Source: Hymenobacter sp. YIM 151858-1 (GTDB lineage Bacteria; Bacteroidota; Bacteroidia; Cytophagales; Hymenobacteraceae). From it: a stretch of 64,000 nt of DNA. Where the stretch lies: contig NZ_CP110136.1 of assembly GCF_025979705.1 (NCBI RefSeq), positions 2,356,001 to 2,420,000 of the forward strand, read 5' to 3'. Positions within the stretch are counted from its first letter, which is position 1; every line of letters starts with the position of its first letter. This document shows, piece after piece, positions 9,535 to 18,393 of this stretch. The notes under the pieces were generated by a model that made no database searches, was not told the DNA's origin, and saw only the letters and a list, made by a program, of their open reading frames with translations. The position numbers and the translations under genes were made by a program.

Positions 9535-10446
9535 ATGCACATGAACCGATTACTGGCGGGCCTGCTTAGCATGGCTCTTATTGGCTCTACTGCCTGTTCC
9601 GAAGCGCAAAACGAACAAGCCGAAGGCAAGGGCAAAAAAGGAAAAGGCGGTAAGAAGAAAGACAAAACCGAGGCGCTAAGCCCGGTGGCGGGCCTCACGA
9701 AAGTAGGCACCATGCCCAGCGAAGTGCCCGAAAGCTCGGGCCTGGCCCGGGGCCCCGAGGCCGGCACGTTCTACACCCACGGCGATACGCGCAGTCCCGG
9801 CGGTGGCCCCTCCATTTACCTGGTGCGCGAAAACGGCCAACTGGTGCGGCGTATCGAGCTGCAGGGCGTACAGCAGCAGGATTGGGAGTCGGTGTCGCAG
9901 GACACGCAGGGGCGCCTGTACCTTGCCGATTGCGGCAACAACGGCAACGACCGCCAAGACCTCACCATTTACCGCATCGACCCAAAGAACCTAGGCGCGG
10001 TCAGCAAAATCCAGTTCTCGTACCCCGATCAGAAGGAATTTCCGCCGGCTAAGGAGGAGCGCAACTTCGACGTGGAGGCCTCGCTGTGGCACAACGGGCG
10101 CATCTACCTGTTCTCGCGCGACCGGGCCAACGACCGCACCAGCAAAATCTACAGCCTCGATGCCAACGGCCCTGCCCGCCAAACGGCGCAGCGTGTGGGC
10201 GAGCTTACGCTGCCCGGCCAGGTAACCGATGCGGCCCTCAGCCCCGATGGCTCGCGCCTGGTGCTGCTGGGCCGCGAGCAAATTTTTGTGGGCGCCGTGA
10301 GCGGCAGCAACTTTGGCGAGGCCAAAATGCAAGCCGTGGAAATGAAAGGCGCCGGCCAAACCGAGGGCGTGGTGTTCATCGACAACAATACCGTACTCAT
10401 CAGCAGCGAGCAGGGCGCTTTGTACCGCTACAACCTGCCGCAGTAG
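9535..10446 (+). CDS. Putative beta-propeller lipoprotein
   Basis: 303 residues from ATG 9535 (ATG 9541 equally possible). A short hydrophobic segment ends in GSTAC, a loose Bacteroidota-type lipobox, then a Lys/Gly-rich linker (KGKKGKGGKKKDK). The body has repeated strands with PESSGLARGP, DWESVSQDTQGRLYLADCGNN and DAALSPDGSRLVLLGREQ, a pattern of NHL/SdiA-regulated-type propellers. It is probably tethered to a membrane by its lipidated Cys. Substrate or partner cannot be inferred; the neighbours are unrelated. Confidence 0.75.
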   Translation: MHMNRLLAGLLSMALIGSTACSEAQNEQAEGKGKKGKGGKKKDKTEALSPVAGLTKVGTMPSEVPESSGLARGPEAGTFYTHGDTRSPGGGPSIYLVRENGQLVRRIELQGVQQQDWESVSQDTQGRLYLADCGNNGNDRQDLTIYRIDPKNLGAVSKIQFSYPDQKEFPPAKEERNFDVEASLWHNGRIYLFSRDRANDRTSKIYSLDANGPARQTAQRVGELTLPGQVTDAALSPDGSRLVLLGREQIFVGAVSGSNFGEAKMQAVEMKGAGQTEGVVFIDNNTVLISSEQGALYRYNLPQ

Positions 10447-10493
10447 CTTTGGCTCTTGTACTAAACCGCCTTGGTTGTACCTAGGCGGGCAAA

Positions 10494-10526
10494 GCGGCCC
10501 TGGGCTACGCCCGGCGGCCGTTTTTT
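10494..10526 (+). terminator. Possible terminator of the propeller lipoprotein gene
   Basis: An imperfect GC-rich hairpin (CGGCC at 10495 with GGCCG at 10516, inner GGGC/GCCC pairing) is followed by six T residues. Confidence 0.45.
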
Positions 10527-10596
10527 GCTTATCATTGAACCTGAAAATGCACCGCAGCCGCATTGGGCTGCCCTACCCTTTTTCTACTTCTCTCTT

Positions 10597-11682
10597 ATGA
10601 GTAACACTGCCGTTACCACCCTGCGCGCCGGCGTTCTGCACGGCGACGAGGTTCAACAGCTGTTCGAGTACGCCAAGGAGCACGGCTTTGCCCTACCCGC
10701 CGTAAACGTAACGGGTACCGACACGGTAAACGCCGTGCTCGAAACCGCAGCGGCCGTAAACTCGCCGGTTATCATTCAGTTCTCGAACGGTGGTGCGCAG
10801 TTCTTCGCCGGTAAGGGCGCGCCCAACGACAAGCAGCAGGCCAGCATTGCCGGCGCCATTTCGGGCGCCATGCACGTGCACCAAATGGCCGAGCTTTACG
10901 GCGTACCGGTAATTCTGCACACCGACCACGCCGCCAAAAAACTGCTGCCCTGGATCGACGGCATGCTCGAGGCGGGCGAGAAGTACTTTGCGCAGCACGG
11001 CCGCCCGCTGTTCAGTTCGCACATGATCGACCTTTCGGAGGAGCCGATTGAGGAGAACATCGAGATTTGCAAGGAGTACCTGGCCCGCATGGATAAGCTG
11101 GGCATGACGCTGGAAATCGAGCTGGGCGTAACCGGCGGCGAGGAAGACGGCGTTGACAACTCCGACGTTGACTCGAGCAAGCTCTACACCCAGCCTTCGG
11201 AAGTGGCCTACGCCTACGAGGAGCTGCTGAAGGTGAGCCCGCGCTTTACCATTGCCGCGGCGTTCGGCAACGTGCACGGCGTGTACAAGCCCGGCAACGT
11301 AAAGCTGCAGCCCGTAATCCTGAAAAACTCGCAGGAGTACGTGAAGGAGAAGTTCGGCCTGACGGAGGCCCTGCCGATCAACTTCGTTTTCCACGGCGGC
11401 TCGGGCTCGTCGCAGGAGGAAATCCGCGAGGCCATCAGCTACGGTGCCATCAAGATGAACATCGACACCGACCTGCAGTGGGCGTTCTGGGACGGCATCA
11501 AGAACTTCTACAAGAAGAACGAAGCCTACCTGCAAGGCCAGATCGGCAACCCCACCGGCGAGGATGCCCCGAACAAAAAATACTACGACCCGCGCGTGTG
11601 GCTGCGCGAAGGCGAAAAGACGTTTGTGGAGCGCCTGAAGGTGGCCTTCGACGACCTGAACGCCCTGAACCGCCGGCCCTAG
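10597..11682 (+). CDS. fbaA: Class II fructose-bisphosphate aldolase
   Basis: 361 residues from the ATG at 10597 (MSNTAVTTLRAG). It cleaves fructose 1,6-bisphosphate to dihydroxyacetone phosphate and glyceraldehyde 3-phosphate, using zinc. Metal and substrate motifs are visible: VILHTDHAAKKLLPW (zinc His and catalytic Asp), LEIELGVTGGEEDGVDN, AFGNVHGVYKPGN and FHGGSGS, and the phosphate-binding MNIDTDLQWAF. The length fits the long class IIA (E. coli FbaA) type. The TAG stop is embedded in a CCTAGG site, and an inverted repeat and a terminator follow. Confidence 0.97.
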   Translation: MSNTAVTTLRAGVLHGDEVQQLFEYAKEHGFALPAVNVTGTDTVNAVLETAAAVNSPVIIQFSNGGAQFFAGKGAPNDKQQASIAGAISGAMHVHQMAELYGVPVILHTDHAAKKLLPWIDGMLEAGEKYFAQHGRPLFSSHMIDLSEEPIEENIEICKEYLARMDKLGMTLEIELGVTGGEEDGVDNSDVDSSKLYTQPSEVAYAYEELLKVSPRFTIAAAFGNVHGVYKPGNVKLQPVILKNSQEYVKEKFGLTEALPINFVFHGGSGSSQEEIREAISYGAIKMNIDTDLQWAFWDGIKNFYKKNEAYLQGQIGNPTGEDAPNKKYYDPRVWLREGEKTFVERLKVAFDDLNALNRRP

Positions 11683-11695
11683 GTCGTTTCGGCTG

Positions 11696-11773
11696 TCATG
11701 TCGAGCGGCAGCGAGACATCTGATTCAGAACGCCTGCCGTGTTTACCCAGATGTCTCGCTGCGCTCGACATGA
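11696..11773. repeat. Inverted repeat of the CATGTCGAGC family
   Basis: Arms at 11696-11721 and 11749-11773 (CATGTCGAGCGGCAGCGAGA and its complement) pair almost perfectly; the left arm has one extra G. The arms resemble the units at 3330, 3494, 24770 and 62712. The element lies between the convergent fbaA and lgt genes, next to a normal terminator. Confidence 0.85.
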
Positions 11774-11779
11774 CAAAAC

Positions 11780-11813
11780 AAAAGCCCCGCTGGAGCAATC
11801 CGACGGGGCTTTT
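11780..11813. terminator. Bidirectional terminator between fbaA and lgt
   Basis: Stem AAAAGCCCCG (11780-11789) / CGGGGCTTTT (11804-11813), placed between two convergent genes and usable by both. Confidence 0.85.
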
Positions 11814-11832
11814 TGCGTGGGGCCTAGGTGGC

Positions 11833-12723
11833 TTAGCGTTTCATTTGCACGGGCAGCGGCTTGTTGGGGGCATTGTCGTCGTGCAGGTCGCGGGGGGCGA
11901 AGCCGTAGCGGTTGTTGGGGTTTTTGCCGGCGCGCAGCAACACCCACAGGCCCACCAAAATCAGCGGAATGCTCAGGAGCTGGCCCATGTTCAGGGGCAG
12001 GCGGTCTTCGAAGGACTCCTGGTTTTCCTTCAGAAACTCCACGAAAAAGCGGAAGGTGAACAGCAGCGTTACGAACAAGCCAAACAGCAGGCCGCGCGGG
12101 GTTTGCTCCTTGTAGCGGTTCCAAAGCCCGTAGAGCAGCACGAACAGCAGCAGGCAAAACAGCGCCTCGTAGATTTGGGTGGGGTGGCGCAGCTCGTTCG
12201 GGATGTTACCGGCTACGTGGTGTATCTCGTTGTAGCGCACGAACTTAAACGCCCAGGGCACATCGGTTTCGCGGCCGATGATTTCGGAGTTCATCAGGTT
12301 GCCCAGGCGAATGCACATGCCGCCGGTAGCCACCACAATCACGATGCGGTCGAGCACCCACAGGTAGTCGAACTTGTTGTTGCGCGCAAACAGCCACACG
12401 GCCAGCAAAATGCCGATGGTGGCGCCGTGACTAGCCAGGCCGCCTTCCCAGATTTTCAGAATCTCGCCGGGGTGAGCCAGGTAATAATCGGCATCGTAGA
12501 AGAATACGTGCCCAAGGCGCGCACCCAGTACCGTGCCGATAAGCATGTAGATGGTGATGACATCGACCCAGCGCTGCGACACCCGCTCGGCTTTGTAGAT
12601 GTGCGTGAGGATAAACGAACCGATGATAAAGCCCAACGCGAACAGCAGGCCGTACCAGCGCAGCGTGAGCGGACCGAGTTGAGCAAGAATGGGCGACTGG
12701 TCCCAGGTGATGTAGGCGAGCAT
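11833..12723 (-). CDS. lgt: Prolipoprotein diacylglyceryl transferase
   Basis: 296 residues from the ATG at 12723 (MLAYITWDQSP). Lgt moves a diacylglyceryl group from phosphatidylglycerol to the lipobox Cys of prelipoproteins in the inner membrane. Key stretches are RWYGLLFALGF, the periplasmic GGLASHGATIGI with the conserved His, RLGNLMNSEIIGRETD with the essential Arg/Asn, and RHPTQIYEAL. About seven hydrophobic segments are seen. The C-terminus is a polar tail. A -7 box lies 27 bases upstream of the start. Confidence 0.96.
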   Translation of the reverse strand: MLAYITWDQSPILAQLGPLTLRWYGLLFALGFIIGSFILTHIYKAERVSQRWVDVITIYMLIGTVLGARLGHVFFYDADYYLAHPGEILKIWEGGLASHGATIGILLAVWLFARNNKFDYLWVLDRIVIVVATGGMCIRLGNLMNSEIIGRETDVPWAFKFVRYNEIHHVAGNIPNELRHPTQIYEALFCLLLFVLLYGLWNRYKEQTPRGLLFGLFVTLLFTFRFFVEFLKENQESFEDRLPLNMGQLLSIPLILVGLWVLLRAGKNPNNRYGFAPRDLHDDNAPNKPLPVQMKR

Positions 12724-12749
12724 AGGCACTTTGGCGCGGGTGAGTCGGA

Positions 12750-12757
12750 CAAAAGTA
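12750..12757 (-). promoter_or_regulatory. -7 promoter box of lgt
   Basis: TACTTTTG on the minus strand matches TAnnTTTG and gives a leader of about 20 bases. No clear -33 element. Confidence 0.55.
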
Positions 12758-12808
12758 GGGGCGCATTGCACGCGCCGGCTACAAAGAACGATTATCCCAG
12801 GAAAAATT

Positions 12809-12841
12809 ACAGGCCCGGGCCTACAAACGGCTCGGGCCTGT
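12809..12841 (-). terminator. Terminator of nadE
   Basis: Arms ACAGGCCCG (12809-12817) and CGGGCCTGT (12833-12841). Read on the minus strand the hairpin is followed by GTAATTTTTCC. It lies 108 bases past the nadE stop codon. Confidence 0.65.
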
Positions 12842-12948
12842 GGGTAAAGGTAAGCAGGTTGCGGCGGCCCCTAGGTGCTGGTGGCCTTGTTGCCCGCGGG
12901 CAGGTGTTAGCCACACCACCAACCGAGCGGGTGCTGCGCGGCGCGCCC

Positions 12949-14928
12949 TTACAGCGCTGTCAGCTCGTCGGTGAAGCCGCCGCTCAAAATAGGAAAGCGC
13001 AGCCACGAGCGGGGGTCGAGGTTGTAATCATCGAGGTGGAACGAGGGCGCAAACCGCTCGCGCTTCCACTGGTTGCGGCTCCAAAGTTGGTAAAAGCGGC
13101 GCACGTAGGTTTTTAGCTGTTCCGGCTCGATGTTTTCGACCTCGGCACCTAGGCGCGCCAGCACCTGCTGCGGGCTGAGGCGCTCGTAGAAAGCCAACCG
13201 CTCGATTAAGTTGAGCAGTGGGTACGGCATCAGGTCGCGTTCGTCGGTTTGCTTGTCTTCGAGGGGGCGCAGCTCGGCAGTAGGCGCCAGGTTGTTCACG
13301 CGGTGCAAGCCAGCGTATCCCAGCTCGGTTTCGGCCCATACCAGCCACTGTTTCACGAAGGCCTTATCGACGCCGGCAATGGGCGAAATGCTGCCCGCCG
13401 TGTCGCCATCCATGGTGCAGTAGCCCACGGCGGCTTCGGAGCGGTTGCTGGTGGTAATCAGCAGGCAGTTTTGCACGTTGGCCAGCATCCAGATGCTGGG
13501 CGCGCGCACCCGGGCCTGAATGTTCTGCAGCGTCAGGTCATCGGTCTTCCACGTCAGCTCCCGACCTAGGGCATGCTCAATCTTGCTGGTGTAGCCCTTT
13601 ACCTCCTGGTCGATGTCCCAGCTGAAGAACACGGCGCCTACGTTTTCGGCTACGTCTTTGGCCGAGAGGTACGTGTCGTCGGAGGAGTTGACGGTGCCCT
13701 GGTACGCGCACGTGAGCAACCGGCGCGTAAGCTGCTGGTTGAGCGTGAGGCGCTCGTTGCCGGTTACCTGCTCGGCCGGGTGCGACACGGCCTGCACGCG
13801 CGTACCGGCGTCGGCGGTGGCCACCGGCTCGATGGGCGCTGCGCCCGGCAGCTGCCCGTACTGCACCGCAAACCGGATGTCGTCGTCGGAGAAGTTGCCG
13901 GCTTTGCGCATGAACTCCTCCACGCCCAGCTCCTGCACGCCCAGGCGCACCATTTCGGCCACGCCCACGGCGCACATGCACGAGTCGGCCCCGCCCGAGA
14001 GGCTCAGCACGAAGCCCTTGCTGCGGGCTTTGCGCATGTAGTCGTACAGGGCCAGGCTCAGGGCCTGGTTTAGCTCGCGGTATTCATCGGGCGCCGGCAG
14101 CGGCGTAATTTCCTGCGTTACGGCCGGCTCCTGGCCAAAGTCCACGTCGGCATACTCCAGGTCTACGTTCTTGAAGCTCAGCAGCTGGTTGCGCTTGATG
14201 AGCTGGCCGTTGCGCGCAATCAGGATTTCGCCGTCGTAAGTAATACGGCCGGCCTCGTTGCCCAACAGGTTGGCGTAGAGGTAGGTTACCTGGTAATCGC
14301 GCGAGCCTTTCAGCACCAGCTGGTAGCGCACGTCGGTTTTGCTCATGGCGAAGTGCGAGGCCGAGGGGTTCACGATGAGCTGCACGCCCCTGGGTTTCAG
14401 GCGGCCAGCGGGGCGGTCGGTGGCGGGGCGCCAGGCATCTTCGCATATCTCGAAGCCAAACGTTACGCCTAGGTGCTCAAACACAAGGTCGCCGATGGTG
14501 TACTCCTCGCCCTCGTAGCTAAACGTAGCCGTGGTGCCCGGCCGCCACGATGAGAAAAACCGCGGCTCGTAGTGCACGCCATCGTTGGCCAGAAACTGCT
14601 TGGCCGCAAACCCGAATATTTTTTGGTCGCGGATCACGCAGGCCGTGTTGTACGTCTGGCCGTTCAGGCGCACGGGCAAGCCTACGCACACCACCATGTT
14701 GGGGTCGGTGCACCATTGGCGCACTTGCTGCAGGTAACCTAGGGCCGCCTCGCTCAACCACTCGTGCAGAAACAAATCCTCGCAGCCGTAGCCCGTCAGG
14801 CACAGTTCGGGCAGGCACAGCAGCTCCACGCCTGCCTCCTGAGCCAGTTGTATGGCCTCTTGGATGTTGCGCAGGTTGTTTTGCCAATCGATTGGCGTTT
14901 GGTTGAGGGCAGCGCCGGCAAGTCGCAT
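12949..14928 (-). CDS. nadE: Glutamine-dependent NAD+ synthetase
   Basis: 659 residues from the ATG at 14928 (MRLAGAALNQ). The last step of NAD synthesis: amidation of nicotinic acid adenine dinucleotide using ammonia from glutamine. The N-terminal nitrilase-type glutaminase (residues about 1-290) shows the Glu in CLPELCLTGYG and the Cys nucleophile in FEICEDAWRP. The C-terminal synthetase domain has the PP-loop SLSGGADSCM and later TTSNRSEAAVGYCTMDGD. The length fits the fused two-domain form. The gene stands alone, with a hairpin downstream and a repeat-bearing gap upstream. Confidence 0.96.
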   Translation of the reverse strand: MRLAGAALNQTPIDWQNNLRNIQEAIQLAQEAGVELLCLPELCLTGYGCEDLFLHEWLSEAALGYLQQVRQWCTDPNMVVCVGLPVRLNGQTYNTACVIRDQKIFGFAAKQFLANDGVHYEPRFFSSWRPGTTATFSYEGEEYTIGDLVFEHLGVTFGFEICEDAWRPATDRPAGRLKPRGVQLIVNPSASHFAMSKTDVRYQLVLKGSRDYQVTYLYANLLGNEAGRITYDGEILIARNGQLIKRNQLLSFKNVDLEYADVDFGQEPAVTQEITPLPAPDEYRELNQALSLALYDYMRKARSKGFVLSLSGGADSCMCAVGVAEMVRLGVQELGVEEFMRKAGNFSDDDIRFAVQYGQLPGAAPIEPVATADAGTRVQAVSHPAEQVTGNERLTLNQQLTRRLLTCAYQGTVNSSDDTYLSAKDVAENVGAVFFSWDIDQEVKGYTSKIEHALGRELTWKTDDLTLQNIQARVRAPSIWMLANVQNCLLITTSNRSEAAVGYCTMDGDTAGSISPIAGVDKAFVKQWLVWAETELGYAGLHRVNNLAPTAELRPLEDKQTDERDLMPYPLLNLIERLAFYERLSPQQVLARLGAEVENIEPEQLKTYVRRFYQLWSRNQWKRERFAPSFHLDDYNLDPRSWLRFPILSGGFTDELTAL

Positions 14929-15010
14929 AAGCTGAAGAAAGCAGGTAAGGTGAAAACGTCCTGCAAGTAACTGCAAATGCTGTTGTCGGGTTGTGTAGCC
15001 GTTTCGCTAG

Positions 15011-15307
15011 CTGTCATTGCGAGCCAAGCGAAGCAATCGGTCCTGGGCTGGGTACGACTTTTCACCCAGCACCAAGCAAAACCGGCGCCTGCTCTAGCTC
15101 GCATTTTTCAGTTCGCTTATTTCAGATAGTATATTTAACCGCCTAGGTCTGAAACTAGACATTACTAACCGGGGACGCGGACTTGCAAAGTCCGCGCTAT
15201 ATCGTCCTAGGTGCTTTTCGCTTAGTGCTGGCTGAAGGGTTGTGCCCCGCCCAGGACCGATTGACGCCGCTCGATGCGCGGAATGTCCTTCGTCCTCGCA
15301 ATGACAG
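15011..15307. repeat. MITE-like intergenic element with split terminal inverted repeats
   Basis: CTGTCATTGCGAG (15011-15023) and CAATCGGTCCTGGGC (15034-15048) reappear inverted at the other end (GCCCAGGACCGATTG at 15249-15263 and CTCGCAATGACAG at 15295-15307). The 200 bases between are lower in GC and contain GGACGCGGACTTGCAAAGTC and two CCTAGG sites. No open frame. It fills most of the 397-base gap between nadE and rnc. Confidence 0.75.
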
Positions 15308-15325
15308 CCGGTGCTGCCGTTGCCG

Positions 15326-16078
15326 CTACACACCTAGGGCATCCAACGCCCGCTCGGCGGCTTGCTGCTCGGCCTGCTTCTTGGAGAGGCCCATGCCCGT
15401 AGCAACGGCTTCTTCGTCAATCAGTACCGTGGCCGAAAACTCCATTACGCCGCCGGTGCGTTGCTCGCCGTTCAGCTCGTAGCGCACGGCTTTGCCGTGG
15501 CGCTGCGCCCACTCAATCAGCTTGCTTTTGAAGTTGGCCGTGGTGCTCACCAGGGCTTTCACATCCACAAACGGCCGAATCAGGCGCTTCAGCACGAACT
15601 GCCGGGCGGCTTCGTAGCCGTGGTCGAGGTAAATGGCGCCTACCAAAGCCTCCAGCGCGTTGCCGTTCACGGAGCGCGAGCGGGCCGAGCGGCTCTGGCC
15701 GGCATCGAGCTGCACCAGCGCGTCGAGGCCAATTTTGAGGGCCAGCTGATTCATGCTCTCGCGATTTACAATGCGCGAGCGAACCTCCGTGAGGAACCCT
15801 TCGGGTTCGTACGGAAATTTGCGGAACAGAAACTCGGCCACCACCGCGCCCAGCACGGCATCGCCCAGAAACTCCAGCCGCTCGTTGGAAAGGTGCCGCG
15901 TTTGGCCCGGCTGCTGCCGAACCATTGAGGCGTGCGTAAATGCCAGCCGGTACAAACGCACGTTGCCCGGCGCACGGCCCGTTACGGCAGCAATTGCTTG
16001 CCGGAACTGACGGTCGTGGCCGAGCAAACGGCGAAAGAAACCGAACAGCGGGAGCGTACGGCCGCTGCGCTGTACCAT
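15326..16078 (-). CDS. rnc: Ribonuclease III
   Basis: 250 residues. Cuts double-stranded RNA in rRNA and mRNA maturation. The RNase III signature NERLEFLGDAVL is at residues 65-76 and the second acidic site at NALEALVGAIYLDHG; a double-stranded-RNA-binding domain fills about 175-248 (ATGMGLSKKQAEQQAAERAL). The first 25 residues are basic and specific to this lineage. It is downstream of fabF and acpP in the same direction, as usual in Bacteroidota. Confidence 0.96.
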   Translation of the reverse strand: MVQRSGRTLPLFGFFRRLLGHDRQFRQAIAAVTGRAPGNVRLYRLAFTHASMVRQQPGQTRHLSNERLEFLGDAVLGAVVAEFLFRKFPYEPEGFLTEVRSRIVNRESMNQLALKIGLDALVQLDAGQSRSARSRSVNGNALEALVGAIYLDHGYEAARQFVLKRLIRPFVDVKALVSTTANFKSKLIEWAQRHGKAVRYELNGEQRTGGVMEFSATVLIDEEAVATGMGLSKKQAEQQAAERALDALGV

Positions 16079-16082
16079 AAGC

Positions 16083-16177
16083 AGTATTGGGTATAAGGTA
16101 CTAGGTAACGGGACTGTTTGTGCGGGTACGCAGCTATGTGTTGCCCAGATACCTACTACCCACTACCCTTTACCTTC
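16083..16177. repeat. Imperfect inverted repeat between fabF and rnc
   Basis: The left part (TATTGGGTATAAGGTACTAGG from 16086, written without its last base in the arm) and the right part (CCCAGATACCTACTACCC, about 16145-16162) are built of GGGTA/GGTA words and their complements, giving a loose hairpin. Its position within an apparent operon resembles the elements at 28113, 29280 and 35434. Confidence 0.5.
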
Positions 16178-17431
16178 TTAGTCGCGGAGCTTACCGAACA
16201 CCACCGAGGTGTTGTGCCCACCAAAGCCAAACGTATTGCTCAGGGCAATGTTCACCTCGCGCTGCTGGGCTTGGTTGAAGGTGAAGTTCAGGCGCGGATC
16301 AAGCTCCGGGTCGTCGGTAAAATGGTTGATGGTAGGCGGAATCAGGCTATGCTCCATGGCCAGGATGCTGGCCACGGCCTCGATAGCACCGGCTCCGCCG
16401 AGCAGGTGGCCCGTCATGCTCTTCGTCGAAGAGATGTTCAGGTCGTAGATGGCGTCGCCAAATACTTTCTGAATGGCCTTCACCTCGGCGCCGTCGCCCA
16501 GGGGCGTGCTGGTGCCGTGGGTGTTGATGTAGTCCACCTCGGAGGCGGTAATGCCGGCGTCGCGCAGGGCTTGCTTGAGCACCAGCATCACACCGTTGCC
16601 CTCGGGGTCGGGCGCGGTGAGGTGATACGCATCGGCCGACATGCCGCCGCCGAGCACCTCGGCGTAGATTTTAGCACCGCGCGCTTTGGCGTGCTCCAGA
16701 TCCTCCAGAATCAGCGCGCCGGCGCCTTCGCCCAGCACAAAACCGTCGCGGTCCTTGTCGTAGGGGCGCGAGGCCGTTTCGGCGGCATCGTTGCGCTCCG
16801 ACAAAGCCTTGAGGGCGTTGAAACCGCCGATGCCGGCTTCCGTCACGGCCGCCTCCGAGCCACCGGTTACAATTACATCAGCATAACCCAGCCGGATGTA
16901 GTTGTAGGCGTCGATGATAGAGTTCGACGACGAGGCGCAGGCCGACACCGTAACGAAGTTGGGGCCGCGGAAGCCGTGCTTCATCGAAATATGACCCGAC
17001 GCGATATCGGCAATCATTTTGGGAATGAAGAACGGGTTGAAGCGCGGGGTACCGTCGCCTTTGGCAAAGGCCACGCACTCCTCCTGGAAGGTGCGCAGGC
17101 CGCCAATGCCCGAGCCCCAGATAACGCCCACGCGGTCTTTGTCGACGCTGCCGTCGGCAATACCGGCTTCGGCAATGGCCTGATCGGCGGCTACCACGGC
17201 GAACTGCGAAAACAAATCGAGCTTGCGGCCTTCCTTGCGTTCGAAGAAATCGTCGGCGTTGTAGCCCTTCACTTCGCAGGCAAAGCGGGTTTTGAACTTG
17301 CTGGCGTCGAAGCGCGTGATGGGGCCGGCCCCACTAACGCCGCGCGACAAACCGTCCCAGTACGCGGCAACCGTGTTGCCAAGGGGGGTAATGGCTCCGA
17401 GACCAGTAACAACAACTCTCCGTAGCGCCAT
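16178..17431 (-). CDS. fabF: Beta-ketoacyl-ACP synthase II
   Basis: 417 residues. Condenses malonyl-ACP with acyl-ACP in fatty acid elongation, including the cis-unsaturated branch. The Cys-His-His triad is visible: Cys165 in TVSACASSSN, His in INTHGTSTPLGD and His in KSMTGHLLGGAGA, with the closing NTFGFGGHN loop. It lies 94 bases downstream of acpP on the same strand; a GC-rich hairpin (GGCCGG/CCGGCC, 17471-17490) in the gap could adjust the acpP:fabF ratio. Confidence 0.97.
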   Translation of the reverse strand: MALRRVVVTGLGAITPLGNTVAAYWDGLSRGVSGAGPITRFDASKFKTRFACEVKGYNADDFFERKEGRKLDLFSQFAVVAADQAIAEAGIADGSVDKDRVGVIWGSGIGGLRTFQEECVAFAKGDGTPRFNPFFIPKMIADIASGHISMKHGFRGPNFVTVSACASSSNSIIDAYNYIRLGYADVIVTGGSEAAVTEAGIGGFNALKALSERNDAAETASRPYDKDRDGFVLGEGAGALILEDLEHAKARGAKIYAEVLGGGMSADAYHLTAPDPEGNGVMLVLKQALRDAGITASEVDYINTHGTSTPLGDGAEVKAIQKVFGDAIYDLNISSTKSMTGHLLGGAGAIEAVASILAMEHSLIPPTINHFTDDPELDPRLNFTFNQAQQREVNIALSNTFGFGGHNTSVVFGKLRD

Positions 17432-17525
17432 AAAAGGGGTGCGAAGGGATAAAGGAGGAAAAGAAAAACGGCCGGCGCGGGCCGGCCGGCAAAGCGGTAG
17501 GTGCTTTAGCTAGGGTAAAGATGCC

Positions 17526-17762
17526 TTATTTGGCGTGTTCTTCGAGGTAAGCAATGGCTTGGCCCACGGTGCCGATGTTCTCAGCCTGATCGTCGGGGAT
17601 GCTTACGTTGAATTCTTTTTCGAATTCCATGATAAGCTCAACCGTGTCCAGCGAGTCAGCGCCGAGGTCGTTGGTGAAGCTTGCTTCCGGAGTTACTTCC
17701 GAGGGCTCAACGCCAAGCTTGTCAACGATAATGCTTTTTACTTTTTCTGCGATTTCAGACAT
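17526..17762 (-). CDS. acpP: Acyl carrier protein
   Basis: 78 residues, acidic. Carries growing acyl chains on phosphopantetheine attached to Ser37 in the motif [11 protein letters not shown]. Full length, first gene of the acpP-fabF-rnc unit. A near-consensus -7 box (GTTATTTG, one mismatch) lies about 30 bases upstream of the ATG. Confidence 0.98.
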   Translation of the reverse strand: MSEIAEKVKSIIVDKLGVEPSEVTPEASFTNDLGADSLDTVELIMEFEKEFNVSIPDDQAENIGTVGQAIAYLEEHAK

Positions 17763-17876
17763 TTCCGTGGGGTTTAAAGAAAACTCGGCACAAATAACAC
17801 CATCTTCGGCAACATTGTCAAACCGGACGAGGTGAATTGCCCAAGTGCCCGCGCTGGTTTAGCCCCGCCAACTCCG

Positions 17877-17884
17877 TAGTTTTG
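17877..17884 (+). promoter_or_regulatory. -7 promoter box of the IPExxxVDY gene
   Basis: TAGTTTTG matches TAnnTTTG, 28 bases upstream of the ATG at 17913. Confidence 0.55.
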
Positions 17885-17912
17885 CGCCGCATGCCAGGCT
17901 GCTTTTCCGCCT

Positions 17913-18341
17913 ATGAAAACCCTTACCCTCGACTGCGACTACGACTGCGACTTCGACCTGTTCGGCATCGTGTCGTCGAGCCGGGACCATAAGCTGGCCT
18001 GGACGCTGAACCAGGCCCTGCGCCTGCGGCTGATCAAGCAGCAAGATCTGATACTGGACCTGCTGACCCGCGGCCGGCTCGTTATCAGCAATTACCTGCA
18101 CGCTACTGAAACAGCCACCTTACGCCTGCTCCGCAACCGGTCCGTCGATCCGTCGCCGCTGCAGAGGCACTTTTTGGCTCCCGATATCAAGGAGTACGAC
18201 TACCTGATACAGGTGCAAAACGGTACCGGCACGCTCGACCCCGATACCCTGCTCGAGCAGCTGGCGGCCTTGCCGGCGGTGCAGTACGTGTGTCGTTTCG
18301 ATCCAAATACCCTCAAGTTCAAAGAAAACTTGCTCTTTTAG
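17913..18341 (+). CDS. IPExxxVDY family protein
   Basis: 142 residues. A Bacteroidota-specific family of unknown function, recognised by place and pattern: it sits between divergent acpP and codirectional pyk, as in many relatives. The naming motif is degenerate here (LAPDIKEYDYLIQV instead of IPExxxVDY). The N-terminus DYDCDFDLFGIVSS and the middle RLRLIKQQDLILD also fit. No signal peptide or membrane segment. Its linkage to pyruvate kinase and fatty-acid genes hints at metabolism, which is inference only. Confidence 0.85.
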   Translation: MKTLTLDCDYDCDFDLFGIVSSSRDHKLAWTLNQALRLRLIKQQDLILDLLTRGRLVISNYLHATETATLRLLRNRSVDPSPLQRHFLAPDIKEYDYLIQVQNGTGTLDPDTLLEQLAALPAVQYVCRFDPNTLKFKENLLF

Positions 18342-18393
18342 GGTTTGGTTGGCTCGCTGCCGCCGCGCCCTCCCCTTGCTGCCCCACTCAGCC

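Noticed and set aside
11698-13116. Long plus-strand frame (472 codons) opposite lgt and part of nadE
   Set aside because: It crosses two real genes on the other strand and a repeat, and has no domain.
16118-17425. Long plus-strand frame opposite fabF
   Set aside because: Shadow of a GC-rich gene; no start signal or domain.
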